Source: Halichoerus grypus
Taxonomy: Eukaryota; Chordata; Mammalia; Carnivora; Phocidae
DNA: 64,000 bases
Assembly (NCBI RefSeq): GCF_964656455.1
Contig: NC_135717.1
Coordinates: 140,506,308 to 140,570,307, forward strand
Reading direction: 5' to 3'
Both the position numbers and the translations under genes were made by a program. Under the pieces are notes generated by a model. The model was not told the origin of the DNA. It saw nothing but the letters and a program-made list of their open reading frames with translations, and ran no database searches. This document shows positions 1-19,994 of this stretch, piece by piece. Each line of letters begins with the position of its first letter. The stretch's first letter is position 1.

Positions 1-295
1 AACGTGAATCCAAGTCGACATTTTGTCTGCAACAACTTTACATTTTTCGCTTGCAATATTCTGAGGGGCTTTTCCATCGCTTTCATGTTGCTTGCTGATT
101 GGGGAAGAAAATTCCGTGCACAAGTGGAATTTTAAAAATATATAAGCAGCAAATGTGAATGTGTGTCAGACAAATGAATTTCCAGCATCTTAGTGCTTGC
201 TTCTAACAGCTTGGAAGTATAACCACAGGCCCAGGTTGATATGGGTTTCAACGAATTCACCTGAATTCACATATACTTCATTTCCCTACTCCTAG
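1..295 (+). other. SYT1: 3' end of upstream SYT1 intron
   Basis: Intronic sequence ending in a pyrimidine-rich tract and acceptor (ttccctactcctag, AG at 294-295). I see no repeat or RNA gene in it. Confidence 0.85.
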
Positions 296-7774
<7,479 letters not shown>

Positions 7775-7984
7775 TGACAAGCTGTACTCACCAGTTGCTA
7801 CTCACATAAGAACCTATTGAGAGACGCTCTCTACACAGGATGATGTGGGCCTCCAGCTGCTGACAGCTGGGAAAATAGGGTTAAGGGATTGATTGCATCA
7901 CCCCATTAAAAAGGATACAGTTCTTCTGGGCTTATTTGAAAGAAAAGAGAAAGATCTGTGCCCGCCGTGTCTATAGATAATTTC

Positions 7985-8010
7985 CGGGACACACACACAC
8001 ACACACATGC
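7985..8010. repeat. (CA)n microsatellite, short
   Basis: About ten CA units. From 7750 to about 9420 I see nothing else apart from AT-rich intron sequence. Confidence 0.9.
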
Positions 8011-9424
8011 CCACTATCTGCTTCTAAAAAGCTTACAAAATGCCAGACACGCACACATCTACTTCTTTAAAGTGAAAAATCATCTTATTCTTTGTATCTT
8101 TCCACAATCATTTCATGTTTTCTACATAGGTTATGTAGCTATTAAACAGAAATAAAATAGCACTTTTCCCTTGATTATGTCTGCATATCACAGACCATTC
8201 ATTGTTTCCCCTACAGATATCAGAGCATGATGGGTGGAACATCAAATATAATTCACAAAGGCTGATATTAAATCCATTTTTTAAATGACTCACATTTTTA
8301 TAGTACTCTTGTTGTTTTTTCCCCAGTTTTCATAGTTCAGCCCAGGATTTTTCTGTGATTTAAAAAGGGAAGTTCAATATCTTTAGTGCATTTAAACTAG
8401 ATAATAATCAATTCGATTTGATTATGCTAGGCCTGCCTAGTGTTTTTTTGTGCAAATGTCTCAATAGGCCAATATCAGAAAGGCAAACAACTCTAGCTTC
8501 CCTGAATTCCTAAAGCAGCTCTTTTCTCCAGCCATTTTTGGGGTCCTGACAATCCCTTGGTTGATTATAAGCCCAAGAGATTGTCAACAGCCTCCTTCAG
8601 TGAGGCTCCATAGAACAGTGTCAAGTGTGATCACGTCGGGGCCACCAGGGAGATCAAAGAGAGGCCCAAGCCCTCAGAGAAATTCAACCAAGCCCATCAC
8701 CTGGGAGTCCTCTCAACCCAAGATTTTCTGTGACCAATGTAACTAAGTGAGGTTTTAGAACAGGTTTGTTGATTGCTGTACTGAAATCGAATCTTATTAG
8801 TCCTCCAAAATTATTATGTAGTTGTAAAAAAGGAATAAAAGGTATTTGAGTTGAGCTCTGCTTTCCTTTTGGAAAGAAAGATATATAACTTAACCAAATA
8901 TGTTAGTCGAAATTAGATTCGTGGATACTGAAATCAATTTAGCCCCACTGTGGATATCATTCAAAACCCACCCAAGGATAATATTGAGTTGGTAAATTTT
9001 GTTATTTTTATAAGTAGTTCTTCTCTTTGAGTGAACTAGTATCAATATTAAATCCAAGATCTGTTTGAAAAGAATCACTTGATCATAACGTTTCTATTGA
9101 AGAAAGTAATGAGCTATTTCATTGAATTATTTTATTTGACTGAAATATTTTACTTTGTATGTTCCTTGCAGTTGGGGTGCAAAGTGGGACCGTAACAAAT
9201 ATTCATTAATGGCAAGGTTCTTATTAGTTGACTGGTTAATGGTTAGCTTGTTGGTTGAGAATCAAAATATGACCCACTCATGCTTCACAATGGCTACCTG
9301 TCCAGAGTTCATACTCCCCACCTTCACCTGATAACTATCAAGCAGTATGGTATTCCAAGATCACACTTACTGGGTTTCTGAAAAGTTGGCAAATATTTTT
9401 GCCTGAGTTAAGAAAATGTTTCAG

Positions 9425-9564
9425 AAAAAAAAAGAAAGAAAAGAAAAGAAAAGAAAGAAAGAAAGAAAGAAAGAAAGGAAGGAAGGAAGGAAGGAAGGAA
9501 GGAAGGAAGGAAGGAAGGAAGGAAGGAAGAAAGGAAGAAAGAAAGGAAGAAAGAAAGAAAGAAA
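9425..9564. repeat. (GAAA)n/(GGAA)n composite microsatellite
   Basis: A purine-only tract of about 140 bp. AAAG-type units come first, then 13 uninterrupted GGAA units (9477-9528), then mixed GAAA/GGAA. It creates spurious Lys/Arg/Glu-rich ORFs on + and Phe/Leu/Ser-rich ORFs on -. Confidence 0.97.
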
Positions 9565-9989
9565 ATGTAAAAGCCATCAAGCAGTTTTCCTCTTTCAAAA
9601 ATTCTTTGAATACGGGCAGAGTTTGAGACTTGACAGTAAGCTGACAGGCTTGACTCTAGAATCTAAAAGAGTAGATAGACTGCCCAAAAAGAATCACATT
9701 TTTCTTCTCACTCTCTTACTTGCCCTCTTTCTCTCTCTTCTATTTCTTCCTTTCTTCTTCCATGTCTTCTCTCCCTATCTAAGAAAAAATATGTGGATAT
9801 TTACTATATATTGCTACATTTCCGGAACTGTGTAGGTACTAAACAAAGTGAAACAGGTAGACACTGCTCCTGCTTTCATGGTATATGGTGTGGTCTCCTT
9901 TTCCTTCCTCACGCCAATCTTTGCTTTGCTTATTGTCAGTGACCCTGGTTTCTGGAAATAGTCCTGTCTGGAAGATCAAACACTCCTGC

Positions 9990-10175
9990 GTTTCAATTCT
10001 GACAAGTCCATTTACCAGCTCAGAGAACTTGGACATGTCACTTAAGCTCTCTAAAATTCAGTCTGTTGATCTAGAAAGTGGTTGACCATTATCTACCCCT
10101 TGTCTTACAGATTAAGTAGGAGAGAGTATAAAGTGCCCAGTATAGCCTGGTATGTGTAAGTGTCCAATAAGCAAG
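9990..10175 (+). repeat. MIR remnant
   Basis: MIR-like order: 'agaacttggacatgtcactta', 'agctctctaaa', then 'aaagtgcccagtatagcctgg'. Diverged; edges approximate. Confidence 0.6.
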
Positions 10176-10784
10176 AGATCTCCCATTCTTTCTTCTTGGC
10201 CAATCTTTTTTGTGTTCTTTCACTTTGTTTTTACCTCCCTATTCACCCTGGCCTTTTCCCTCTATCCAAATCTACTTCTCTCTTTTTCTCACCACCATTG
10301 TATTTACCGAATGTCTCTGTAAGTTTTTAATGGTAAATAATTCTACAACTACATTTTTAAACTCTTGAGCCTTTCCTCTTTGATATCAACTTAGGAATAG
10401 TAATTTTTGGTTTGAAGTTGAGTGACTATTTCCTTTTATCATGATATAGGAAGCCTCATAAAACAGATGTCTGGTTTATGAACTATCTCTGCATGACTAG
10501 AACCAGATATAAAGTTCCTCATAATAAATGAAGTAAGATTCCAATCACGTTCTTATACCTGAATAAGTACTTATTCTCACTGATATATGCTCTATTTTTT
10601 TTCATGCTACTGTCCATTAACCACAGAAAATTATAGCTGTGTGAATAAATTGTAGTCTCAGATTGACTTTGGTTCTCACAAATTTAAAGATATTGTTTTT
10701 TCCATTTTACATCAACATTCTGTTCATGATTTTCATTTTCTTTTATCTAACAGTATTAAGTGTTGTTTTAAATATAATGAGTGA

Positions 10785-10993
10785 GGGGCGCCTGAGTGGC
10801 GCAGTTGTTTAAGCGACTGCCTTTGGCTCAGGTCATGATCCTGGAGTCCCGGGATCGAGTTCCGCATCGGGCTCCCTGCTCGGCAGGGAGTCTGCTTCTC
10901 CCTCCGACCCTCCCCCTCTCATGTGCTCTCTCTCTCTCTCTCTCTCTCTCATTCTCTTTCAAATAAATAAATAAAATCTTTAAAAAAAGAAAG
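10785..10993 (+). mobile_element. CAN-SINE with (CT)n expansion
   Basis: Head ggcgcctgagtggcgcag, intact body, (CT)n at about 10927-10950 and AATAAA-rich tail. Exact 11-bp TSD ataatgagtga at 10774-10784 and 10994-11004. The 'gtggcgcag' subtype resembles young arctoid SINEs. Confidence 0.95.
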
Positions 10994-11004
10994 ATAATGA
11001 GTGA

Positions 11005-12735
11005 AATGGGGAAGGAATTCAAGAAACAGCTTTGGAATCTAGAAACTGAACCATTCATCACAGTAGTCTGGTTCAGGTTGACACTTGGATTTAAGCAGGT
11101 TAAATCCAACCCACTGAGATCCAACCCTGTGATTTTGGCTTTGTTGCCAGAAAGTAAAAAATTATAAAAGTCATAAGATGATGAAGCAATTATGTAAGTT
11201 AAAAAATTGTTATTTTAGTGATCAACTAAATGTGCAAGCAATTTAGGGGGAAAAAAATGGAAGTAGCCTTATCTGGAAGTGACCAAGCACATGTTGAAAA
11301 TGTAAAGGTGTTTGAAAGAGATAAGCTATGCCAGGAAGAGCCCTAACAAGCACACGGCTCCCACTGTTAGATTCCAGCCCCTAGGAAAAGCATCTCTGAC
11401 CAGGTTTCTATTCTGACTTGATAAATTTCCATGACACAGTCAAAGCCACCTTACTGGTTTAAGTTCACTCAAGTTCTCTCTCCTTCCACCTCCCAACAGA
11501 TGAAGATGGAATTTGACTTTACAGACCACTAGACCTTTTTCTTCCTTTTGTTTCTTTAAAACAGAAATGTACATCCTCTGAGTGGAGACACAGTAACATA
11601 AAGCTTTTCCTTATTTTCCCTTTTTTAGTATAGGGCCTCAAAAATCATCCTTTTACAAAAGGTTTTTAATCACCCATTTGCAAAAGATTTCTACTGTGTA
11701 TAAGCTCAGGCTATGTTTTTGAGATTTTCTTTTTAATCATTCAAAAAATATTGATGCCGCCCACAGGTCAACCCTGAACCCAGCCTTCCTACTTTTACAA
11801 TAGTCCATTAAAGTGATACATCTACTTAATTACTTCAAATGTTACAATCAATGGCTATAATTCCATTTTTCTTTTTAAATTTTATTTATGATTTTAGAAA
11901 TTGTCTCAGTTCTGCACCCCAGCATCAGATATATTTTTAAAGCACTTAGATCCTTATTTTTTTAGCATTTTATCCCTAATTTTTTAAATGTATTTTTAGC
12001 ATTTTGTCCCTTATTTATTTTTAACCTCTACTACTACTTATCTCTAAAGACAGCATAAGAAATAGATACTACCAGAAAACAACTGAGCTTTTTTTTATTT
12101 TTGAGCATATCTGTCTTATGACTTTACCAGTGCTGGGGTTTTTTTTCCCTCCATTAGAGAATAAGTCTATCACCTCTGGTTTGTGTAGAATTCGTTAAAG
12201 AGTAATTTTTAAATGAGATTCTGTAATCCAGTGCAAATGGAAAAAAAATTGATTGCTGAATTAAAGCTAGTTGGGACATAATTTAATTAGTATCCAAGCA
12301 GAAGGGAAGAGAAACTACTTTAGTGTCTTAATAGAAAATCAATTTTGCAACAAAATTTCACATTTTTAAGCCTAATTAGAAAAACATTTACTTCACAGAA
12401 AAGCATTTGGACAATACATATTCAGTCAAATGGCAAAAGTTATTCAGCCTCCAACGGTCAATTACTTGATATTTCTTTGGAATGGGTTAAAGTCATTATT
12501 CCTTGTGACATCTTTTATTTCCAAAGATCATAAAAGAACTGATGTTATTTCTAAGTATACTTAGCAGTCAGAGGATAACTCATACCATCTGAGAATCTCT
12601 GCACAACAAATCAATGCCCTGAATGGAAATCCTCACAAAAGGTTAACTGGTGGAATTTTAAACATGGATGCCAAAAATAACCTTCCTTGTCATTCACAAG
12701 CTATCACATTAGAGAAATCCAACAAAGACACTTAT
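11005..12735. other. Intronic stretch, no recognised element
   Basis: AT-rich unique-looking sequence with T and A runs. No gene, RNA or clear repeat seen. Confidence 0.5.
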
Positions 12736-12739
12736 TTTG

Positions 12740-12935
12740 ATCCATAACATTACAGAAAGTTATATTTATTTGTATTTGTTTCCTTGTTCATTGCCTATCT
12801 TTCCCCCCAAGACTATAAGCTCCATCCCAGCAGTGGCCATACCTATTGTTCCCCACTATGAAGCCAAGTTTGAGCACAGAGGCAAGCACACAGTAGGTGT
12901 GCAGAAATATTTTTGCTTGAAGGAACGGGGGAAGA
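12740..12935 (+). repeat. L2 LINE 3'-end remnant
   Basis: L2 3' features: 'actataagctccatcc', 'cacagtaggtgtgcagaaat' and a GAA-rich end. Ancient and diverged. Confidence 0.6.
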
Positions 12936-12987
12936 TGTTTATTATACTGTGAAATATTTCAAAATTCCCTTTTTAAAGTCCATATCA

Positions 12988-13198
12988 GAGCGCCTGGGTG
13001 GCTCAGTTGGTTTAAGCGACTGCCTTCGGCTCAGGTCATGATCCCGGGGTCCTGGGATGGAGTCCCACATCGGGCTCCCCCTGCTCTGCGGGGAGTCTGC
13101 TTCTACCTCTGCATCTGCCTGCCACTCCCCCTGCTTGTGCGCTCGCTAGCGCTCTCTGTCAAATAAATAAATAATCTTTAAAAACCTTTAAAAAAAAA
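12988..13198 (+). mobile_element. CAN-SINE
   Basis: Head gcgcctgggtggctcagttg, body and AATAAATAAT tail with poly(A). TSD not clear. Confidence 0.92.
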
Positions 13199-13340
13199 CA
13201 AATGAAGTCATATTAATAATAGTAATTCTGTTCTTGTTTTAGAAATGAAGTCTAGAGTATTCTGAAAGCCTATCAACAAAATATCCTAGCATTAAACAAT
13301 GAAAATGGTTTAATACCTTTTTGGGTATTTTGGTCTGTTT

Positions 13341-13541
13341 TTTTTTTTTTTTCCAAGATTTTATTTATTTATTTGAGAGAAAGAGAGAGAGCACGCACAT
13401 GAGCAGGGGGAGGGGAAGGGACAGAGAATCTCAAGCAGACTGGGGGTCCAATGTGGGGCTCTATCTCATGACCCAGGAGATCATGAACTGAGCCAAAACC
13501 AAGAGTCAGATGCTTAACTGACTGAGCCACCCAGGCACCCC
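13341..13541 (-). mobile_element. CAN-SINE, antisense to SYT1
   Basis: Reverse complement of the family: T tail, attttatttatttatttgag, then gagccacccaggcacccc. 8-bp TSD gtctgttt at 13333-13340 and 13542-13549. Its T tail ends in ccaag, which looks like a splice acceptor (see findings). Confidence 0.94.
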
Positions 13542-13549
13542 GTCTGTTT

Positions 13550-14560
13550 CTTTTAATTAAAAGAGAGGGATGATTAGCAAAATCACTGTTACTGCTTTTG
13601 TTGATGGTCATAAAAATGATGGTAAGTTGTTAAGGTTTATTCAGTATGTTGTTCTTCTCTGTAACGTTCTTGTCACCCTGTTTCCATAATGCACAGAGAG
13701 CTTGTGGTTTAGCTTAGTTTAACTTTATTTAAAGTTAAAGCTATAATGTAAGTCTCCACTTGCAACATGGAAATTTACCCAGAAGGAAGTGGAAAAGAAT
13801 CAGCTCCAAGGAGAATTCAAAGAATGTGAACAAATATCTAAATTTATCATAGAGTATTTATTGCTAGTCAGATTTATAACACAGATATGATACAATGGTA
13901 TTGAGTTGTCTTATATTAAGACCATGATGTATTTTAGTGCATTTAGTATATATGTGTTCATTTGATGGGACTTGGAACATAATTCCCTTTCAACTATTAC
14001 AGAAGTAGAGTTGCCTTTGATTTTTTGGTATGTTTTTTGGCCAGCACTATGGTTTACTTGATTTTGAGTCTTTGGTCAGAATTTCAATCACCAATTATAA
14101 ATGTATCATTGTACATAATAAGTATTGTCTGCTCCATGATGTGGTTTCTAAGAACATCAAAGGAAAAAGCAAATAACTTGAAATATCCCTCTAGTGTGTA
14201 GTATAACTTCATTGCCTTTCTAGTTAAGAAGACTTTTCATGCACAAATGGATGAAACCAAATCCTCACGTCACTGTTTCTAAATGAAAATTTAATATCAT
14301 TTTATTTTTCATTGTGAATTCTCTAGAAAAGTGATCTAAATTTAGACTTTAAAGAATTAAATTGGGAGAGACAGACTCTGGGTATTTTCAAAATACCCTT
14401 TGATGACTTTCCATTGTCATCCTTTAACCTGCTGCATTACCCTCCCCCCTTCACAGCTCTCACCGCCCAGAGGCCTGTGTTCCCAGCCCTGCTCTCGTTT
14501 CCAAAATTCACCTTCATTAAAACTTACTTTAAATTCTCCACCTAAGCTATAAACACAAAT
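13550..14560. other. Intronic stretch, no recognised element
   Basis: Unclassified intron sequence. It includes a consensus-like donor (g|gtaagt at 13621-13627) discussed under findings. Confidence 0.5.
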
Positions 14561-14564
14561 AATA

Positions 14565-14760
14565 ACAGCTACCCTTCACTGAGAGTCTACTGTGGGCCAA
14601 CAAAAATAATTTTCACAACACTCTTCTAAATTGGATTATATCTGTTTTACAAAATGAAGGGATAAGACCTGAAGCCCAGGAAATTCCGAATCATTTGTCC
14701 AAGTTCAGACAACCCATGCCAGAGCCAAAATTCAAACACAGGTCTAAAGCCCACACTGGT
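14565..14760 (-). repeat. MIR remnant
   Basis: Reverse MIR pattern: 'actgagagtctactgtggg', 'ttttacaaaatgaaggg', 'ccagagccaaaattcaaac'. Confidence 0.65.
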
Positions 14761-15438
14761 TTCTATTTAACCACACCGTCTTCATTAGACGATCTTTTTC
14801 AGTCTTTTCAGCCCCTAAAATATAGCTGTAAATTCAATTTAAATGCACCAACAAAAAACCAACTGATGGGAACTAGTTTTTCTCAGCTTTGACTTATTTT
14901 TTCAGCATCTTCACATTTGGTCAGTTTGCTTTGACAACTTACAACTGGTGAAAGTCTACGTATATATTTTCCCTCTCAAATATTATAATATATTGCAAAT
15001 GCATGTAACATAGCAAAAAGAAAAAAACAACAACTCTGGCATTTTGTTTCTTCTTAATACTTCATAAATACTCAGCATGAATTCCTGCCCAAGATACAAA
15101 GCCTTCAAATGCAAAGGCACAAACGTGTTATTATTCACTCATGAGTGCTGATGAACTTAATGAAGGCAGAGGAATTTCTCTTTCATTTAAAAAAAAAATA
15201 AGTAGAATATAAATTCCCATCCATTCATTTAAAATATATTAAATATCTGTGAATTTAGTATATAAAAGTATATCATAAAGTATATGAAGTATACAAAACA
15301 GAAAATTAAGACTCACATATGGGAAGTGGCAATAATGGTAACAAAACTTTACAATCCAAAACAACCAAAGCTTCCAGAAGAGCAGAGTAAGAAGTGTAAA
15401 TTCAAATGTACTGTATGTTTTAAGAAGAAAAGGTATGG

Positions 15439-15649
15439 GGGTGCCTGGGTGGCTCAGTCATTAAGCGTCTGCCTTCGGCTCAGGTCATGGTCCCAGGGTC
15501 CCGGGATCGAGTCCCACACATCAGGCTCTCTGCTCAGCGGGAAGCCTGCTTCTCCCTCTTCCACTCCCCCTGCTTGTGTTCCCTCTCTCGCTGTGTCTCT
15601 CTCTGTCAAATGAATAAATGAAATCTTTAAAAAAAAAAAAAAAAAAAAG
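15439..15649 (+). mobile_element. CAN-SINE, young
   Basis: Full head-body-tail with about 20 A. Exact 17-bp TSD aagaagaaaaggtatgg at 15422-15438 and 15650-15666, which points to a relatively recent insertion. Confidence 0.97.
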
Positions 15650-16004
15650 AAGAAGAAAAGGTATGGACAGGGAGGCTCCACTGAAGACTTGAAAAAGGTG
15701 AACCAGTCTTTAAAACAGAGAATTTGAATAGGCAGAAAGAAATAGAGAATGCCTCCCAGAAGCGAAAAAAAAATCAGCACAAGCAAGTTTACAGAGTGGA
15801 GACCGCCAATAACAGGCCCAGCCCAGAGTGGAGTGAAAGCTTGAACAGATACCCTGCGATTGGGATAAAGGAGACTGAATGAAGTGGTGTAGTGACAGTT
15901 TGTCCCTTAATTATCAGATGGATGAATCTAGACTCAGGTCACCAAGTGAACCTTGTTCGTCCCAAGGACAAGAGCTGGACGAGAAAGGCCAGACCCACAT
16001 CTAC

Positions 16005-16215
16005 ACTAAACACTCTACTAACTGCTTCTGTCACATTATTTCATGTACTTCTCGGGGCAGTCCTGTGGGGTAACTCTTCTTATCTCTATTCCACATATTA
16101 GAAAACATAATTTGCCCAGTGCCACCCAGAAAACAAGCAACAGAGCACAAATTTAGACCCACGTCTGCCTGAATCACAAGCCCATTTTTCTCTCTCCTCT
16201 GCCATATAGCCACTC
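16005..16215 (-). repeat. MIR remnant
   Basis: Reverse MIR pattern with 'cacattatttcatgtacttc', 'ttgcccagtgccaccca' and 'cagagcacaaatttagaccc'. Confidence 0.6.
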
Positions 16216-16224
16216 GGTTGACTG

Positions 16225-16335
16225 AAGCTCAGTGAGTACAAGGATGCTGTCTCATTCACCTTATCTCCAGAGTCTATCACTGTGCCTGGAACACCTACAG
16301 TGCTTAAATATTTCCAAGTGAATTGAACAAATTAG
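16225..16335 (+). repeat. L2 3'-end remnant
   Basis: Matches the L2 3' end: 'tatctccagagtctatcac', 'tgtgcctggaacacctacag', 'aaatatttccaagtgaattg'. Confidence 0.6.
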
Positions 16336-16339
16336 AATG

Positions 16340-17460
16340 AAATGAGAATTTTATCAAACATACATCCTGAGTTATACCACCTTCAGGGAAGTGATCTTTG
16401 AAAGATGCCCAGTTATCCCAAGATACTGTTTATATGGTACCCCAAAATCTTTTAAATTCTATTTCCTCTCTCCAGAAGCCTTTCTCAGTGTACAGTACAT
16501 TCTTTTCTCCTCAATATTGGCTTCTTTTTGTCTTCCCAAGGTACATTTTATTGAAATGGCCACAAACTATTTAGGGTCAAGTGCGAGTTGATGGTCAAAT
16601 GGAGAAAAATAGTTTTAGTTACTGCAGTAAAATAAGAGGATGGATGTTCTTGTAAGATTTGTCTTCTGACTCCAACCAAAATGTTTTGAGCAGTTCGTGT
16701 GGTCTCTCACATGGGTCACTACGGGAAAAATTATTAGGAGATACAAGTTCTGATACATATAATTCTAAGGAATCTGTTGTTATAGAAACTGATGTAGGGG
16801 TTAGTTTTTCTTTATAAGAGTTTTCAATTGAATTTTGAATAAAGCAGAGCAGAGTGGTTTAGAAGCATGGATTTTTGAATATAGATTTGTAGAGCAGCAA
16901 ATGAAGAGTGGGAGTTGAAATGGTTACAAACAGAAAACAAAAGAACAAGAAAAATGACATAGGTAAGAGCAGTCTTGCCTACATCAGGTTTATTATTGAA
17001 ATAGTGAAGAGGTTTTTGAGTGGGAAGCAACGTGATCGATGCGGGAGAATGTCTAACCCTGTTGTCCCCTCCATCTTCCCCACATTTGGATCTTTTACAA
17101 TGTAATCCTTTCTGCGGAGTTCATCATATGTTTTGGAACATTTTTTTTTATTATCTTGTTTTTGAATTCTTCAAATTAAATGTTTTTACCTTCTGTCTTA
17201 CTCCTACCTCACTCTGAGCAGGCCAAATGTTTGTATTGTGAAATCTGTAATCCATTACAATGTGTTACTCTGCGAGGAGATGAAATGTCAGCAATTGAGT
17301 TGTACTATGTGTACTACAGAAAAAAGGAGAATGAGAACTCGCTGAAAAACACCAGCTTAAATAATTAAAAGATCAAAGAGAAGGAGCACCCACACCCACA
17401 CTTACTTGTTTTAAACAAGGCTGTAAGGTTTTTTTTATGAATTTTATGAACAAGAGTCTT
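16340..17460. other. Intronic stretch, no recognised element
   Basis: No gene, RNA or clear repeat seen. Short ORFs here lack coding character. Confidence 0.5.
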
Positions 17461-17469
17461 TAAATTATT

Positions 17470-17610
17470 GAGTTACATTTATTCATTTATTCTTTTATTT
17501 ATTCAACATGTATGTATTAAGTCCCTTTTCTGAGCCAGAGACCATTCTAGTTTTCAGGAATACAACAGTGACGAAGACAGACCCATTAAGCTTAGTCAGT
17601 TATACTTTTA
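17470..17610 (-). repeat. L2 remnant
   Basis: Reverse L2 3' end: 'tatttattcaacatgtatgt', 'gagccagagaccattctag', 'aatacaacagtgacgaagac'. Confidence 0.6.
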
Positions 17611-17639
17611 TGGTGACACAGCACTGTAGGGGAGATTAA

Positions 17640-17875
17640 AGCTCTAGCCCTGGACTCGACCTACATGGACCCAACCATGATTCCACTTGCTATTGGGCTT
17701 GTTACTTAACCCTTCTGTAAAATGGCTTATTACCCACCTACATAAGCAAAGATACACTCTAAGTGAGATCATTCACATGAAGCACTTAGAACAATTCTTG
17801 GCACCTAATAAACTGAGTAAATGTTATTCTTATTGCTGGGAACACAGACGAGTGCCCTTCTTTCCTTGCCAGGGG
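17640..17875 (+). repeat. MIR remnant
   Basis: Forward MIR order: 'ttacttaacccttctgtaaa', 'atgaagcacttagaacaat', 'cttggcacctaataaactg'. Well preserved core. Confidence 0.7.
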
Positions 17876-18056
17876 AAAAACCATCACTCTGACCACTAGA
17901 CCTGTAGCTTTCATTTGTGAAGAGACTTGGACAGACTCAGGGTTCAGAGGGCATTGTCATGCACAGTTTTGATCGAAAGGAGGTGTCTGAGCTTAGACCC
18001 CCCCCCCCCGAGAGACTGTGGGGCATGAAAAGAGGTCCTAAATGACAACGCAGGGT

Positions 18057-18545
18057 AAGGCAATTCAACTCCTAAGCATATACCCAAGAAAAAGGGAGGC
18101 ACATGTCCACACCAAAAAAAAAAAAGAAAAAAAAACTGTAGGAGAATGTTCATAGCAGTATTTTTTTAACTGCCAAAATGCAGAAAGAACTCAAATTTCC
18201 ATCAGCTGGTAAATAATTCAACAACAGAGTATTATTCAGCCACACACACAAAAAGGAATGCAGCACTGACAAATGCTACAACAGGGATGAACCGGAATAG
18301 GCAAATCCACACACAGAAAGCAGACTGATGGCTGTCAAAGGCTGGGAGGTGGAGGTGGGAGGGGAGGAATGAAGACCGCTAATGGGTATGGGTTTCTTTG
18401 TGGGGTAATGAAAAATATTCTAAAATTAGGGAGTGGTGATGGTTACACAATTCTGCAGATACCAAAATCCACCGAATTAGACACTATAAGAGGGTGAATT
18501 TTATGTTAGGTGAATTTTATCTCAGGAAAGCAGTTTTTTCAAAAG
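18057..18545 (+). mobile_element. Old L1 (L1M-type) 3' fragment
   Basis: Familiar L1 3'UTR text in order: 'tattattcagccac', 'gctacaacagggatgaacc', 'aggcaaatccacacacagaa', 'ctaatgggtatgggtttctt', 'gtgaattttatctcag'. Diverged from young L1, with an A run inserted near 18114-18134. Confidence 0.8.
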
Positions 18546-19029
18546 TGTTTCAAGCACTGAAACCCTAAATATGGAAGCATGATGTTTGATGTTGATCCAG
18601 AGCCCCCACGTGAAACCGCACTCAGGGATGCTGGGAGTTCTTTCTGATATTGTTTGAAAAGTTCAGAGAGGTTTCCTCAAAATATTCTAGTTTCCCTTTG
18701 AACCATAGCATTTGTCTCCAAGATCATGCTCCTCACCACACGGCTCTTGAGATAAGGTCAACACTAAGACCCCATGGGTTGGAAAGAACGCAGGCCGAGG
18801 CCCAGGCCATGTAGCTAGCCAGTGAGAACTCAGCATTCCAACACCGGTGTTTCTGATTCCAAAGCCATTTTCTACTGGTCTGTACCCCTTGAGGTAGGAA
18901 GTTTTAGCCTTAATTCTCCTGACGTATAAACATTGTTTGAAATATGAAGATTAATCCTTTTACAGTCTGTCTTTACACCATAGCTTCTCAGATTCCCCAA
19001 GTCATTTAGTTGCTCTTTTCTGGACTTTT

Positions 19030-19480
19030 TCTAGCAACATTATGCCTTTTTTGAGGTAGAAACTGATACATAATAAAATGCACTCCTATGAAATGTACAT
19101 TTCAATGTGTCTTCGCAGTTTTGTTGGGCGGTAAAACCACCACTCCCGGCAAGCTGCAGAATGTTTCTTACCCCCAAAAAAGTCCCACATGCCTCTTTGT
19201 CATCAATCCCCAGCCCCTAGAAGTAATCTGTTCTGCTTTTTCTCACCATGGATTAGTTTGCCTGTTCTTGAACTACATATAAATGGAATCATGCTAGTTG
19301 GGGTCTAGCTTCTTTTGCTCCAGATACTTCTGAGATCCTTCATACAGTCTCTCCTTATAACTTAGTGTTCTATTGTATGAATAGACCACATTTATCCACT
19401 TTTGTGTTGATGGACTTTGGGGTTGTTTCCAATTTTGAATTATGGTGAACAAAGCTGTTGTAAATGTACTTGTCCAGCTT
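19030..19480 (-). mobile_element. Old L1 (L1M/L1ME-type) 3' fragment, antisense
   Basis: Reverse L1 3' text: 'aatgtacatttcaatgtg', 'gcctgttcttgaactacat', 'atggaatcatgctag', 'ggggttgtttccaatttt'. A related antisense piece follows at 19995-20190. Confidence 0.7.
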
Positions 19481-19994
19481 TCAGTGGAGGTGTAGGTCTC
19501 CTGCTTTTTTAAGCTAAAGTGACCAGAAGCCCAGGTAATAGTCTCTATAGGAATGCACTGTGATATTTACTATCTGGGATTCAATAGTATTTTCTTCTCA
19601 TTTTAAGGGGCCTCCCTGGTGATGCTCAGCTCACTTTCATCTTTGACCCTGGCAGTGTATTATCTGTGCTGTACCGCGCAGTTGGCACCTAGGCCTGTTC
19701 TCCAAGTGTGACTGCTTAGCCACCTAATGCTCGTACGTGGAGAGATACCTTGTTTACCTGTTCTGTTGACTGTGCATGTGGAGTGTGAGCTCCTTAGAAG
19801 GAAAGTATTTCATAATTTGCACATCATAGGAGTTAGCTCTCAGGAGAAAGCATGGCATGGGTTAAGTGAGGATGTAACTCAGTGTCCAAATCCCATAAAC
19901 TTTCTGAGCCTCATTTTTTTATATGAAAAATGTAAAATAGATTATGTACATTGGCATTTGAAAATTTTTTGCCCCCAATGGTGTGTAGTAAATA

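Noticed and set aside
9338..9835. Overlapping Lys/Arg-rich and Phe/Leu-rich ORFs
   Set aside because: They are translations of the GGAA/GAAA microsatellite.
15284..15613. ORFs containing 'GAWVAQS', also at 44192-44395, 13369-13611 and 37775-38032
   Set aside because: These are translations of the CAN-SINE head, not proteins.
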